Positions 9,202-16,980 of a stretch of DNA of 64,000 bases are shown here, piece by piece. Below the pieces are notes generated by a model. That model was not told where the DNA came from. It saw only the letters and a list, made by a program, of their open reading frames with translations, and ran no database searches. The position numbers were made by a program, and so were the translations under genes. Location: positions 186,001-250,000 of the forward strand of contig NZ_NRRB01000004.1 in the NCBI RefSeq assembly GCF_002282895.1. The letters are read 5' to 3'. Positions within the stretch are counted from its first letter, which is position 1, and every line of letters starts with the position of its first letter. Source of the stretch: Paraferrimonas haliotis. GTDB taxonomy: Bacteria > Pseudomonadota > Gammaproteobacteria > Enterobacterales > Shewanellaceae.

Positions 9202-10995
9202 ATGAAAGCAGCAAAACCACTGGTTTATTCGGCCTTATCTGTCACCTTATTAGGTGCATTATCCGCTCCAGCAGTTGCTAAGCCAGTATACGAAATTGTA
9301 AACATCGACGATTACGATTTACCTACTTTGTTAGGGACTCGAACCTCATACGGTAAAGCTGGTAATACCCTCGGCGAAGTGATTGGTACGTCAAACGGTC
9401 GTCGGACAACGACCGATTTCGACAGTGACAGTGGCATCAGTGACAGCGAAGTAACCTATTTAAATGTCACTCGCCCCATTGTTGCCGACCTGTTCACTTT
9501 CACCGCCAATGAAACCACAAATTGGCAATTGCAGTTCGACCCAATAATTGACACCACACCACCATCGGAAGTGGACTCGCCCAATACTACTGATTCTGTG
9601 TATTTTGGTTCAAATGATTCTGGCACTAAGGTTGGCTACGCCAGCGGCCCAGTCAGCACGCTACCAATTCCACCGGATGAAGATGCCGATGAAGACGATC
9701 CAGATACTTGGTATTACCGAGAGTTTGAGCAACGCGCTTTTTATAAAGTGGGTGACCAAGACCCAGTCTTCTTGCCGCCATCCATAACTAGCTACGAAGG
9801 TTATAATATCGGTGGTCTCTCTCAAGCCGTATCCATTAACGAATCGAACGTTGCTGTAGGCTATGGCTCTACGGAGCTTACCGCCGGTGGCAAGAGTTAC
9901 ATCGATAATTGTATAGAAAATTTAGAAGAGAACCCAGATACGGCGCTACCCATTGATGTGTGTATTCAAACAGGTCAGTTCCCAGTAAATGGCAGTATTC
10001 GCATTGGCTACCAAACCAGAGCGTTTAAATGGCAAGACAATAACGGTGTGGTTGAACCGGTGCAATTGGAATTCCCAATTGATATTGATGAAGACGATAC
10101 CCGCCTGTATCTAGCTCAAGCCTTAGGCGTTAACAACAACGGTGTGGTTGTAGGGCGTTCACACACCTATCGCGACGGAGATACCAGCTCCTTACGCTAC
10201 GATGCCGTTTGGTGGACACCAGACAACAAGATTAACCAAATTACTTTTAACAACTGGGATATCTTTGATTCCATTGCCTATGATATTAACGATAACGGCC
10301 TAATGATAGGTCGTTCTCAACGTTATATTTCTGGATACCCTCGTTACAAGTTCTTTGTGTTAGACACCAACGAAGCGGATCCTCGTATTCATGAGCCGTT
10401 AGACTTCGCCACGACCACAACCGATCTGTCTAGCTATCCGCGTTCTATTAATAACGCAGGTCAAGTGACGGGCAATATTGAAGTGGATTATCGTAAAGAT
10501 ACGGTACGTCGTCGTCATGCCTTCTTGTACGATCACAGAGATGAGAGTTTTGAAGACGTCAATAACCTGCTCACTTGTGAGTCTAAAGGGTTTGAGCCAG
10601 ATGGCGACAGTTGGAAACGTCATGAAGTAACGGTTACCGATGGTCGTGGCGACACCTTTACCTACCAGACGATTATCGAAGTGGTTGAAGGTAATAAGAT
10701 CCTAGAAGACGGCACTATCATTGGTACGGCGTTTGTATCAAAGCCAAACTACGAAGTGGATGAAGAAGGTAAAGTAATTATTGGCGATAACGGTATGCCG
10801 TTTTTTGTACTGAATGCTAACGGTGACCCCATTACCACGCTAATTCCACGCATCGCCGTTTTAAAACCCACCAGCAGTGGTGAAGTGTGTACCTATGAAG
10901 ATGACATTTCGAATCCTGTCTACAAGCGCAAAGGTGCCGCGCTTTGGTGGCTGCTGCTTGCCGCACCATTGATATGGTGGCGTCGTCGCAGCTAA
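9202..10995 (+). CDS. DUF3466-type exported protein with C-terminal anchor
   Basis: 597 residues. A Sec signal peptide (cut near AVA/KPVYE) leads into a long acidic, Asp-rich extracytoplasmic region with repeated units containing N(D/N)NG(L/V)(M/V)(I/V)GRS and INNAGQVTG. These resemble the beta-propeller-like DUF3466 repeats of Vibrio and Shewanella proteins. The last 20 residues are a hydrophobic stretch (ALWWLLLAAPLIWW) ended by RRRS, the layout of a GlyGly-CTERM/rhombosortase signal, although the usual Gly-Gly run is reduced to KGAA. Only 15 bases separate it from uup; a terminator follows. Function unknown; surface location is inferred. Confidence 0.8.
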   Translation: MKAAKPLVYSALSVTLLGALSAPAVAKPVYEIVNIDDYDLPTLLGTRTSYGKAGNTLGEVIGTSNGRRTTTDFDSDSGISDSEVTYLNVTRPIVADLFTFTANETTNWQLQFDPIIDTTPPSEVDSPNTTDSVYFGSNDSGTKVGYASGPVSTLPIPPDEDADEDDPDTWYYREFEQRAFYKVGDQDPVFLPPSITSYEGYNIGGLSQAVSINESNVAVGYGSTELTAGGKSYIDNCIENLEENPDTALPIDVCIQTGQFPVNGSIRIGYQTRAFKWQDNNGVVEPVQLEFPIDIDEDDTRLYLAQALGVNNNGVVVGRSHTYRDGDTSSLRYDAVWWTPDNKINQITFNNWDIFDSIAYDINDNGLMIGRSQRYISGYPRYKFFVLDTNEADPRIHEPLDFATTTTDLSSYPRSINNAGQVTGNIEVDYRKDTVRRRHAFLYDHRDESFEDVNNLLTCESKGFEPDGDSWKRHEVTVTDGRGDTFTYQTIIEVVEGNKILEDGTIIGTAFVSKPNYEVDEEGKVIIGDNGMPFFVLNANGDPITTLIPRIAVLKPTSSGEVCTYEDDISNPVYKRKGAALWWLLLAAPLIWWRRRS

Positions 10996-11022
10996 CCCGC
11001 TTTAACTGCTGTTTACGTGTTT

Positions 11023-11053
11023 AATGGAGGCTTAAGCCTCCATTATGCTTTTT
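11023..11053 (+). terminator. Rho-independent terminator of the rlmKL-uup-DUF3466 unit
   Basis: Perfect 22-base palindrome (11023-11044, arms AATGGAGGCTT) followed after four bases by TTTTT. It lies 28 bases after the stop of the DUF3466 gene. Confidence 0.8.
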
Positions 11054-11180
11054 GGGGTCCCATTAATAACAAATCGATCTTAAGAGAATCCTTAACCTTT
11101 ACATAAGCTTATTTAGGTTAGACTAAAGTTTGTGCTTTTTTGTATTGAAATTCCTAGCGAAAGGATCTAATCATAGTGTT

Positions 11181-11217
11181 AGTGACTTTGTTAGCTCGCT
11201 AACGCGTCACTTTTTTT
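11181..11217 (+). terminator. Terminator-like hairpin in the rmf leader
   Basis: Outer stem AGTGAC (11181-11186) pairs with GTCACT (11206-11211). An inner stem GTTAG/CTAAC (from 11190) closes around a short loop. Seven T residues follow directly (11211-11217). It stands only 20 bases before the rmf ATG. The preceding gene already has its own terminator, so this hairpin may be a leader attenuator rather than an operon end. Folding was judged by eye. Confidence 0.6.
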
Positions 11218-11236
11218 AGAACCAAGAGGAAATAGT

Positions 11237-11413
11237 ATGAAAAGACAGAAACGAGACCGTTTAGAACGCGCTTATTCCAAAGGTTTCCAAGCTGGGGCAT
11301 CAGGCCGCAGTAAAGATTTTTGCCCTTATTCAGAATTAGACATTAAATCCCAATGGCTCGGTGGTTGGCGAGAAGGCACAGAAGGGCGATTAGCAGGACT
11401 GTTTACCAAGTAG
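11237..11413 (+). CDS. rmf: RMF, ribosome modulation factor
   Basis: 58-residue protein, starting MKRQKRDRLERAYSKGF and containing SQWLGGWREG, almost the same as E. coli RMF (55 residues). RMF binds 70S ribosomes in slow growth or stationary phase and pairs them as inactive 100S dimers. A good ribosome site (AAGAGGAAA) precedes the ATG. The neighbourhood with fabA and lonH matches the enterobacterial rmf-fabA-ycbZ block. The upstream hairpin plus T-run suggests control at the leader; a terminator follows 28 bases after the stop. Confidence 0.97.
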   Translation: MKRQKRDRLERAYSKGFQAGASGRSKDFCPYSELDIKSQWLGGWREGTEGRLAGLFTK

Positions 11414-11440
11414 CAGTCAGAATCATTTTCAGTTAATCTA

Positions 11441-11466
11441 ACCCCCTAACAATAGGGGGTTTTTTT
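11441..11466 (+). terminator. rmf terminator abutting the gpx start
   Basis: Stem ACCCCCTA (11441-11448)/TAGGGGGT (11453-11460) with loop ACAA, then T-run to 11466. The next base begins the gpx ATG. The 3' arm contains AGGGGG about 8 bases before that ATG. Confidence 0.85.
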
Positions 11467-11940
11467 ATGGATTTCTACCAACACCAATTAACAATGAATG
11501 ATGGCTCAGAGTTGCAGTTATCGAGCTTAAAAGGAAAAGTGGTACTCATTGTTAATACGGCCAGCAAATGCGGTTTTACACCGCAATATCAAAGTTTACA
11601 GGCTCTGCATAAGCACTACCAAGATAAAGGGTTAGTGATCATAGGAGCACCGTGCAATCAGTTTGGTAAGCAAGAGCCAGGAAACGCTTCCGACATACAA
11701 GGCTTTTGTGAATTAAATTACGGCGTAACTTTTCCGTTGTCAGAAAAGCTCGACGTCAATGGTGCCAACGCTCATCCACTGTTTGATTATCTTAAAAGTC
11801 AGCAAAAGGGATTGATAACCAATAACATTAAGTGGAATTTCACCAAGTTTTTAGTAGATAAAGAAGGTAGGGTGGTGAGCCGTCATGGCCCTGCCACTGA
11901 TCCCATCAAGCTTAAAGAGGAAATCGAAGCCTTACTGTAA
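11467..11940 (+). CDS. Glutathione peroxidase family protein (BtuE-like)
   Basis: 157 residues. It contains the Gpx signature NTASKCGFTPQY with the peroxidatic Cys near residue 37, the downstream GAPCNQFGKQEPG block (Gln/Asn of the active site), and the WNFTKFLVDKEG motif. It uses Cys, not selenocysteine, and reduces hydrogen or lipid peroxides using thioredoxin or glutathione. The start is the first base after the rmf terminator T-run. The N-terminus aligns in length with E. coli BtuE, so the start is probably right despite having no separate ribosome site. Confidence 0.93.
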   Translation: MDFYQHQLTMNDGSELQLSSLKGKVVLIVNTASKCGFTPQYQSLQALHKHYQDKGLVIIGAPCNQFGKQEPGNASDIQGFCELNYGVTFPLSEKLDVNGANAHPLFDYLKSQQKGLITNNIKWNFTKFLVDKEGRVVSRHGPATDPIKLKEEIEALL

Positions 11941-11966
11941 GCTTGATGAAACATGTGTACGCTGGA

Positions 11967-12482
11967 TTAGAAGGTGCTGGTGTCAGTAAAGACGCCCACC
12001 TTCAAGTCGGTGGCGGTATAAATGGTGCGACCGTCCACTTCTAACGTCGCATCAGCGATGCCCATAACCAATTTTCTGTGTATGGTACGCTTAACGTCAA
12101 TTCGGTAAGTGACCTTTTTAGCCTCAGGCAGTACTTGGCCTGTAAATTTAACCTCACCCACACCCAGTGCTCGACCTTTACCTTTAGCGCCTTCATAAGC
12201 CAAGAAAAAGCCCACTAATTGCCACATTGCATCTAAACCTAAGCAACCGGGCATTACCGGATCACCCGGGAAATGGCAGTCAAAAAACCACAGTTCAGGG
12301 TTGATGTCTAATTCGGCTACTATTTCACCTTTCCCAAACGAGCCACCATCTTGGTTAATGGTGACAATGCGATCCAACATCAGCATGTTGTCGACGGGCA
12401 GGCGTGGTGTATCTCCTGGGAACAAATCACCGTAACCACAGGCTACGATTTGCTCTTTGCTAAAACTGTTTGGCTTAGTCAT
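11967..12482 (-). CDS. fabA: FabA, 3-hydroxydecanoyl-ACP dehydratase/isomerase
   Basis: 171 residues, same length as E. coli FabA. Hot-dog fold enzyme that dehydrates 3-hydroxydecanoyl-ACP and isomerises trans-2- to cis-3-decenoyl-ACP, the entry to unsaturated fatty acids. Catalytic His70 ([12 protein letters not shown]) and Asp84 (GLDAMWQ) fall at exactly the E. coli positions. It lies downstream of lonH on the same strand with its own promoter, which carries a FabR-like operator. Confidence 0.98.
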   Translation of the reverse strand: MTKPNSFSKEQIVACGYGDLFPGDTPRLPVDNMLMLDRIVTINQDGGSFGKGEIVAELDINPELWFFDCHFPGDPVMPGCLGLDAMWQLVGFFLAYEGAKGKGRALGVGEVKFTGQVLPEAKKVTYRIDVKRTIHRKLVMGIADATLEVDGRTIYTATDLKVGVFTDTSTF

Positions 12483-12514
12483 GTTCTTTATTCTGCTATG
12501 AATCTTGAGGCGTC

Positions 12515-12543
12515 AGAATAGCGAACACTTGTAAGCCTAACAA
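12515..12543 (-). promoter_or_regulatory. fabA promoter
   Basis: On the minus strand TTGTTA (12543-12538), 17-base spacer, TATTCT (12520-12515), about 33 bases before the ATG. The spacer is almost wholly the FabR-like palindrome listed next. Confidence 0.6.
12520..12537 (-). promoter_or_regulatory. FabR-like operator in the fabA promoter
   Basis: Plus-strand reading AGCGAACACTTGTAAGCC. The left half AGCGAACA matches the known FabR half-site (AGCGTACA/AGCGAACA); the right half TTGTAAGC is a weaker mirror of TGTTCGCT. Placement between -35 and -10 fits repression of fabA by FabR bound to unsaturated acyl chains, as known in gammaproteobacteria. No fabR gene is in the window. Confidence 0.55.
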
Positions 12544-12564
12544 GACCGACCAGATGAGTAATGC

Positions 12565-14130
12565 CTAATTAACTAAGCGTCTCAGCAAACGACCAAACCA
12601 AGTTGTTTCAGGCTCAATATCACCCGCTAATTCGTCTAAACGGCTTTGAACTCGCCCATAAACGCTTTCTTTCGGGAACAAACCGTCGTCATTAACGCTT
12701 CCTGCTTTGTGTTGCAACAGCAGTTGTATAGCCTCATCAATGTGATCAACTTGGTATATATGAAATTGCTGTTCTTTGACTGAACCCACAATTTCTTCCG
12801 GTAAATTTAGCTGAATCGCGTTTGCCGCAGGTATTACAACACCCTGTTGGCCGGTTAAGCCCCGTTGTTGGCACAGGCGATAAAAGCCCTCTATCTTTTC
12901 GTTAAGGCCGCCAATGGCTTGGACATTACCGAATTGATCAATGGCGCCGGTTACCGAAAGCTCTTGGCGAATGGGTAAATCACTGATGGCGCTGATCAGC
13001 GCTAAGTATTCGGCTAACGAGGCACTGTCACCATCAATTTCTTGATAGGACTGCTCAAACACGATATTGGCGTTCAAGTGAAGCGGGGCATCTTTACCGA
13101 AAATTCGATACAGGCAGGCGGATAAAATCATCATACCTTTAGCATGAATATTGCCCCCTAAGTCGGATTTTCGTTCAATATCGGCAACTTCTCCATCACC
13201 ATAGTGCACAGTAGCCGTGACACGAGCCGGCTCGCCATAACTGCTCTCAGGAGTGTCAATAACCGTTAACGCATTAATTTGCCCCACCAAGTTGCCTTCA
13301 GTTTGCAGTAATACAAATTTATCGAGAAACGCCTGTTGCGACAGTTGCTGCTGAATGTCATGACGATAGGCTTTATGAGCACGCGCTTGTTGAATGTGGT
13401 CAGCGGAAATTAAAGAAGACTTAGCGAACATGGCGGCTTGCTGCATTAACTGACTTATGGACTTGCTGCAAAGGCTGAGACGGTTTTGATGCTCAGTTAA
13501 CCAACTGCTGAAAGTAAACAAGGGCAACAAGGCACTTTCTGACAATTGCAATTGATTAAAATCAGCAATGGCTTGCAGGTATTCCACATAGGCGAGGGAG
13601 CCTTGTTCAGTGATTTCAAATTCATGATTCAGTTCAGCCATCAGCCCAAATTGTAATGAAAACTGGCTATGAATCGTTTGCAATGACTGTACCTCATGAG
13701 CATGCCCAAGCACGACAACTAAGGCGGCTGTTTGGTGTTGCAACTCGGTGAGTAGACTTTTACATAACTGCTTTTGATGCAGCAGTACTTCAGCACGAAT
13801 AAAAAGGCATGTGTTTTCTGTTAGTAATCCGGGGGACTGTGCATTACCCACCAAGGCTTGTCGGCTTATGGCTTTATCAACAACAGCGACATCGCCTTCG
13901 ATTTGCGAGCTAATGGCTTGGGTAAGTAATTCGAGATGCATGTCACCAAAGTGGCTTAAACACACATGCTGACGTTTAACGGCCTGTGATAAGGCTAGGG
14001 ATATGGTTTCAGTAGCCCGCTGTTGCCCCAATAAGGCTTTGCTAATGGTTTGGTTGGAGTCGGACAACGCCAGTTGCTCAAAATGCGGAACCAATTGCTT
14101 TGCGCTTAAACGGGTAGAGGATTCAGTCAT
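12565..14130 (-). CDS. lonH: LonH (YcbZ-type), Lon-family protease
   Basis: 521 residues (E. coli YcbZ is 586). The C-terminal half is a full Lon protease domain: GEPARVTATVHYGDGE, DIERKSDLGGNIHAKG, the catalytic Ser369 in GDSAS, and Lys412 in GGLNEKIEGF. The N-terminal half is poorly conserved and I see no intact Walker motifs, as is usual for this subgroup. Its place beside fabA and rmf matches E. coli. Substrates are not established from sequence. Confidence 0.92.
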   Translation of the reverse strand: MTESSTRLSAKQLVPHFEQLALSDSNQTISKALLGQQRATETISLALSQAVKRQHVCLSHFGDMHLELLTQAISSQIEGDVAVVDKAISRQALVGNAQSPGLLTENTCLFIRAEVLLHQKQLCKSLLTELQHQTAALVVVLGHAHEVQSLQTIHSQFSLQFGLMAELNHEFEITEQGSLAYVEYLQAIADFNQLQLSESALLPLFTFSSWLTEHQNRLSLCSKSISQLMQQAAMFAKSSLISADHIQQARAHKAYRHDIQQQLSQQAFLDKFVLLQTEGNLVGQINALTVIDTPESSYGEPARVTATVHYGDGEVADIERKSDLGGNIHAKGMMILSACLYRIFGKDAPLHLNANIVFEQSYQEIDGDSASLAEYLALISAISDLPIRQELSVTGAIDQFGNVQAIGGLNEKIEGFYRLCQQRGLTGQQGVVIPAANAIQLNLPEEIVGSVKEQQFHIYQVDHIDEAIQLLLQHKAGSVNDDGLFPKESVYGRVQSRLDELAGDIEPETTWFGRLLRRLVN

Positions 14131-14269
14131 TAATTTCAGATTCTAAAAAGTGGGTAACTGATTCTATCACAACTTACTCATTTCTAAATCAATTGCCATT
14201 GGTGATTGTTCGCCTAATGACGTACACTTAAAAAGCTGGTTCGCAAAATAGAGAATGACGCTACGAGCG

Positions 14270-14325
14270 ATACGCATAAGTGCGTATTCCTCAATTGGTT
14301 CATTCGCGATAATGCGTACTTATCG
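14270..14325 (+). promoter_or_regulatory. Candidate operators before the small HTH gene
   Basis: Two inverted repeats: ATACGCA-TAAG-TGCGTAT (14270-14287) and CGATAA-N7-TTATCG (14307-14325). The word TGCGTA occurs at 14281 and 14313, 32 bases (about three helical turns) apart, and inverted at 14271. Site 2 covers GATAAT (14308-14313), a possible -10; site 1 abuts the matching -35 position. The layout suits autoregulation by the HTH protein encoded at 14353. Confidence 0.45.
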
Positions 14326-14352
14326 GTGTATCTTATTGAAATGGTGTAAGAA

Positions 14353-14634
14353 GTGGTTGATTTAGAGTCTTTGTTTAACCAATATAAAAAGAGCAAACGC
14401 TTGCTCAGTGATAAAGCGATGGCGGAAAGTATGGGGATCTCCACCGCCTATTTTTGCGATATAAAAAAGGGCCGACGCCGACTGTCGGATAAGTTGGCAT
14501 TAGATGTCGCCAAAGAGTTAGGGTTAGAGCCTGGCTTGCTTCTACTCGAACTTCGAGTTAACTACGCCAAACAAGCGGAAGAAAAATTGGCTTGGAAGAA
14601 AATTATATTACAGTGGCAACGCAATACCCGCTAA
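14353..14634 (+). CDS. Small XRE/Cro-like HTH DNA-binding protein
   Basis: 93 residues, GTG start with GTAAGAAG just upstream. The HTH runs SDKAMAESMGISTAYFCDIKKG (about residues 19-40) and is followed by DKLALDVAKELGLEPG, the third/fourth helices of Cro/CI-like domains. The C-terminal EEKLAWKKI helix resembles DUF3693-type regulators found in phages and marine bacterial chromosomes. No integrase or other phage gene is nearby. Inverted repeats directly upstream make it a likely autoregulator. Its target genes are unknown; the dehydrogenase 53 bases downstream could be co-transcribed. Confidence 0.75.
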   Translation: MVDLESLFNQYKKSKRLLSDKAMAESMGISTAYFCDIKKGRRRLSDKLALDVAKELGLEPGLLLLELRVNYAKQAEEKLAWKKIILQWQRNTR

Positions 14635-14687
14635 ACACGTTATGCACAGTTGCCGAGTTTTAATTATGCAGTAAGGATAAGCCCGCT

Positions 14688-15620
14688 ATGAAAGGTGTAT
14701 TTTTAGATCGTAAAACCTTCCCCGAAACCATTTCGACTAAACCCATCGCATCTTTGTTGAGTGACTATCGCGAATACGATGTCACAACCGCGCAGCAAAC
14801 CATAGAGCGTATCGGAGAGGCTGATTTAGTCATTACCAATAAAGTTGTTATCGATAAGCCTGTAATAGAGGCTTGTTCTAGTTTAAAGCTGATTTGTGTT
14901 ACTGCAACGGGCCTTAATAATATCGATCTTGTTGCTTGCAAAGCCGCTGCAATCGAGGTTCGTAACGTGGAAAACTACGGCGCTTCTACTGTGGCTCAGC
15001 ACACCATGGCATTAATGTTAATGTTAGCCACCAATGCGCATCATTATCGTGATGATGTGAGTCGCGGCAAGTGGACTAACAGTGACATTTTTTGCCTTAA
15101 CCATTATCCCATAATGGAGCTGTCTGGTAAGACACTGGGAATTGTCGGCGTTGGAGGCATCGCAAACAAAGTTATCGAGGCTGCTAGAGGCTTAGGTATG
15201 AAGGTATTGCTTTCCGAAAGAAAGGGGGCACAGCATGTACGTCCTGGTCGAGTTGCTTTCTCTGACATGCTCGCAACCAGTGATGTCGTATCTCTTCATT
15301 GCCCGTTAACGGAATCAACAAGCGGCTTGATTTCGAAAAAAGAACTGCAGTTAATGAAATCCCATGCTTTGCTTATTAATTGTGGACGTGGAGGGCTTGT
15401 TGACGAACTGGATTTGGTACAAGCTCTAGTGAGCAAAGAAATCGGGGGTGCAGGGTTTGACGTAGCAAGTGTCGAGCCCATAGAGGCGAATAACCCGCTA
15501 ATGATCGCATCCTTGCCTAATCTCATTATTACCCCTCACAGCGCGTGGGCAAGCACCGAAGCTATGAATCGAATCATCGCGATGGTAGCTGAGCATATTG
15601 CTGTGTTTCAGACTTCTTAA
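14688..15620 (+). CDS. D-2-hydroxyacid dehydrogenase (glycerate/hydroxypyruvate type)
   Basis: 310 residues. NAD-binding Rossmann motif GIVGVGGIAN (from ~151), and the family triad Arg234 (NCGRGG), Glu263 (SVEPIE) and His284 (TPHSAW). These enzymes interconvert 2-oxoacids and D-2-hydroxyacids; length and pattern suit hydroxypyruvate/glyoxylate reductase, but the substrate is not fixed by sequence. The 3' end overlaps the convergent GT4 gene by 47 bases. Confidence 0.9.
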   Translation: MKGVFLDRKTFPETISTKPIASLLSDYREYDVTTAQQTIERIGEADLVITNKVVIDKPVIEACSSLKLICVTATGLNNIDLVACKAAAIEVRNVENYGASTVAQHTMALMLMLATNAHHYRDDVSRGKWTNSDIFCLNHYPIMELSGKTLGIVGVGGIANKVIEAARGLGMKVLLSERKGAQHVRPGRVAFSDMLATSDVVSLHCPLTESTSGLISKKELQLMKSHALLINCGRGGLVDELDLVQALVSKEIGGAGFDVASVEPIEANNPLMIASLPNLIITPHSAWASTEAMNRIIAMVAEHIAVFQTS

Positions 15621-16758
15621 TGTTATCGAGGATTTGATAATACCGTTGGCAATAGGCTCGAGGTGAAAAACGTTGTTGCAACAAGACCTTGTTTTCTGAA
15701 ATCCAAACTTTGAATTCACGTTGTCGTTGCAGCAACTCGATGATAGCGAGCTGTATGTGCGCGCTGTTGTTACTATCAAAACCCACACCAACATTCAAAT
15801 CATCTATAAAACCATCGATGCCGGTCCCTTTTGAATAGCCTATTCCAATGCCGGCAAACAGTGCCTCTACGTACACCATTCCAAAGGTTTCAGAGTGGCT
15901 TGCGAGAATGAGCGCCGCGTAGTCGGGCAAAGCCTTCACCAATTGCGTATTGTCCACTTTACCTTTTAACGTTACCTGCTCTGTCAATTGCAGTTTTTGA
16001 ATGAGCTGTTTTACTTCTTCTACACGGTGGCTAAAGCCATCACCATATATATCAAGAGTTAACGTCGGGTGAGTAATGACTAAACAAGAGATTGCGTACA
16101 ACAAGTCGACCAACCCTTTTTTCTTGTACATATTTAAATCGAGTACCGTAACCAGTCGCTTTGAGTCGGCAGTCTTAGGGGCGCTTTTGGGGGCTTGGTG
16201 TACAAAATTAGGTAGTGAACTTTGCTTCTCACTGGGCAGATTAAAGCGAACTTCTAACTCTTTTTGATACCAAGCAGATACATAAAATATGTGTTTGCAG
16301 CGTTTCGCCACTTTCGCTAATAAAGGCTGTAGCATAGGTTTGAAACTGATTAGGCGCTTATCTGAGTCCGCTCGAACCGATACCATGAAGGGTTTTTTAG
16401 TTTGAAGGCTTAAGAAATAACCAGCAAGTCCTTCGAAGGCAAACTTGTGCGCATGGATAACATCGAATTCAATTCCTTTTTTCATTACGAGTCGTTTAAT
16501 TCGATAGGCAAGTAATGCCATGCTAATTGAATGCAATAATCCAAATGGTAATCCAAAGAATCTTATAGCGACCTTATTATCGTCGATGGTTACTGTTTGT
16601 GTCTTAAATACATTTGAGGTTCTTCTTAAGGCTATAACTTGATGGTCAATATGATTAAGTTCTGCAATTAAGTTCTTAACCGCCGGCGTGTTTTTAGGGC
16701 GATAAGGATTGGGGTAATCCATCGTTAGATGCAACACTTTAGTTTGGCTAGTGGACAT
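15574..16758 (-). CDS. GT4-type glycosyltransferase of the EPS locus
   Basis: 394 residues, GT-B fold. The C-terminal donor site has the EX7E pattern SETFGMVYVEALFAG, preceded by DIYGDGFSH and LKGKV. The N-terminal domain (VLHLTMDYPNPYRP..NLIAELN) is that of retaining GT4 enzymes. It is divergent from the EPS operon that begins at 16981 and convergent with the dehydrogenase gene, overlapping its last 47 bases. Presumably a cytoplasmic enzyme adding a sugar to the EPS repeat unit; donor and acceptor unknown. Confidence 0.85.
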   Translation of the reverse strand: MSTSQTKVLHLTMDYPNPYRPKNTPAVKNLIAELNHIDHQVIALRRTSNVFKTQTVTIDDNKVAIRFFGLPFGLLHSISMALLAYRIKRLVMKKGIEFDVIHAHKFAFEGLAGYFLSLQTKKPFMVSVRADSDKRLISFKPMLQPLLAKVAKRCKHIFYVSAWYQKELEVRFNLPSEKQSSLPNFVHQAPKSAPKTADSKRLVTVLDLNMYKKKGLVDLLYAISCLVITHPTLTLDIYGDGFSHRVEEVKQLIQKLQLTEQVTLKGKVDNTQLVKALPDYAALILASHSETFGMVYVEALFAGIGIGYSKGTGIDGFIDDLNVGVGFDSNNSAHIQLAIIELLQRQREFKVWISENKVLLQQRFSPRAYCQRYYQILDNIKKSETQQYAQLPSR

Positions 16759-16980
16759 GAATAAGCGCTTTCCAATGGTCTTTGTTGTTTTCTACGCTAA
16801 CTATAGACCAAGATTTCTAAATTTCCTGCTAGACCAAAATATCAGTTATCGCAAGTTTCTTAATTAATTTTTAATTTTTTATGGATATTTATTCTTTTTT
16901 TAAAAAGCTGACTATAGTTGAAAGAACAATAAAAAGTGCGCAATAAGAAATTGTTTTAATTGATTTAGTATGGAGGCTTT

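Noticed and set aside
14214-14444. 76-codon minus-strand frame opposite the HTH gene
   Set aside because: It lies over the operators and HTH coding region, has no ribosome site and no recognisable product.
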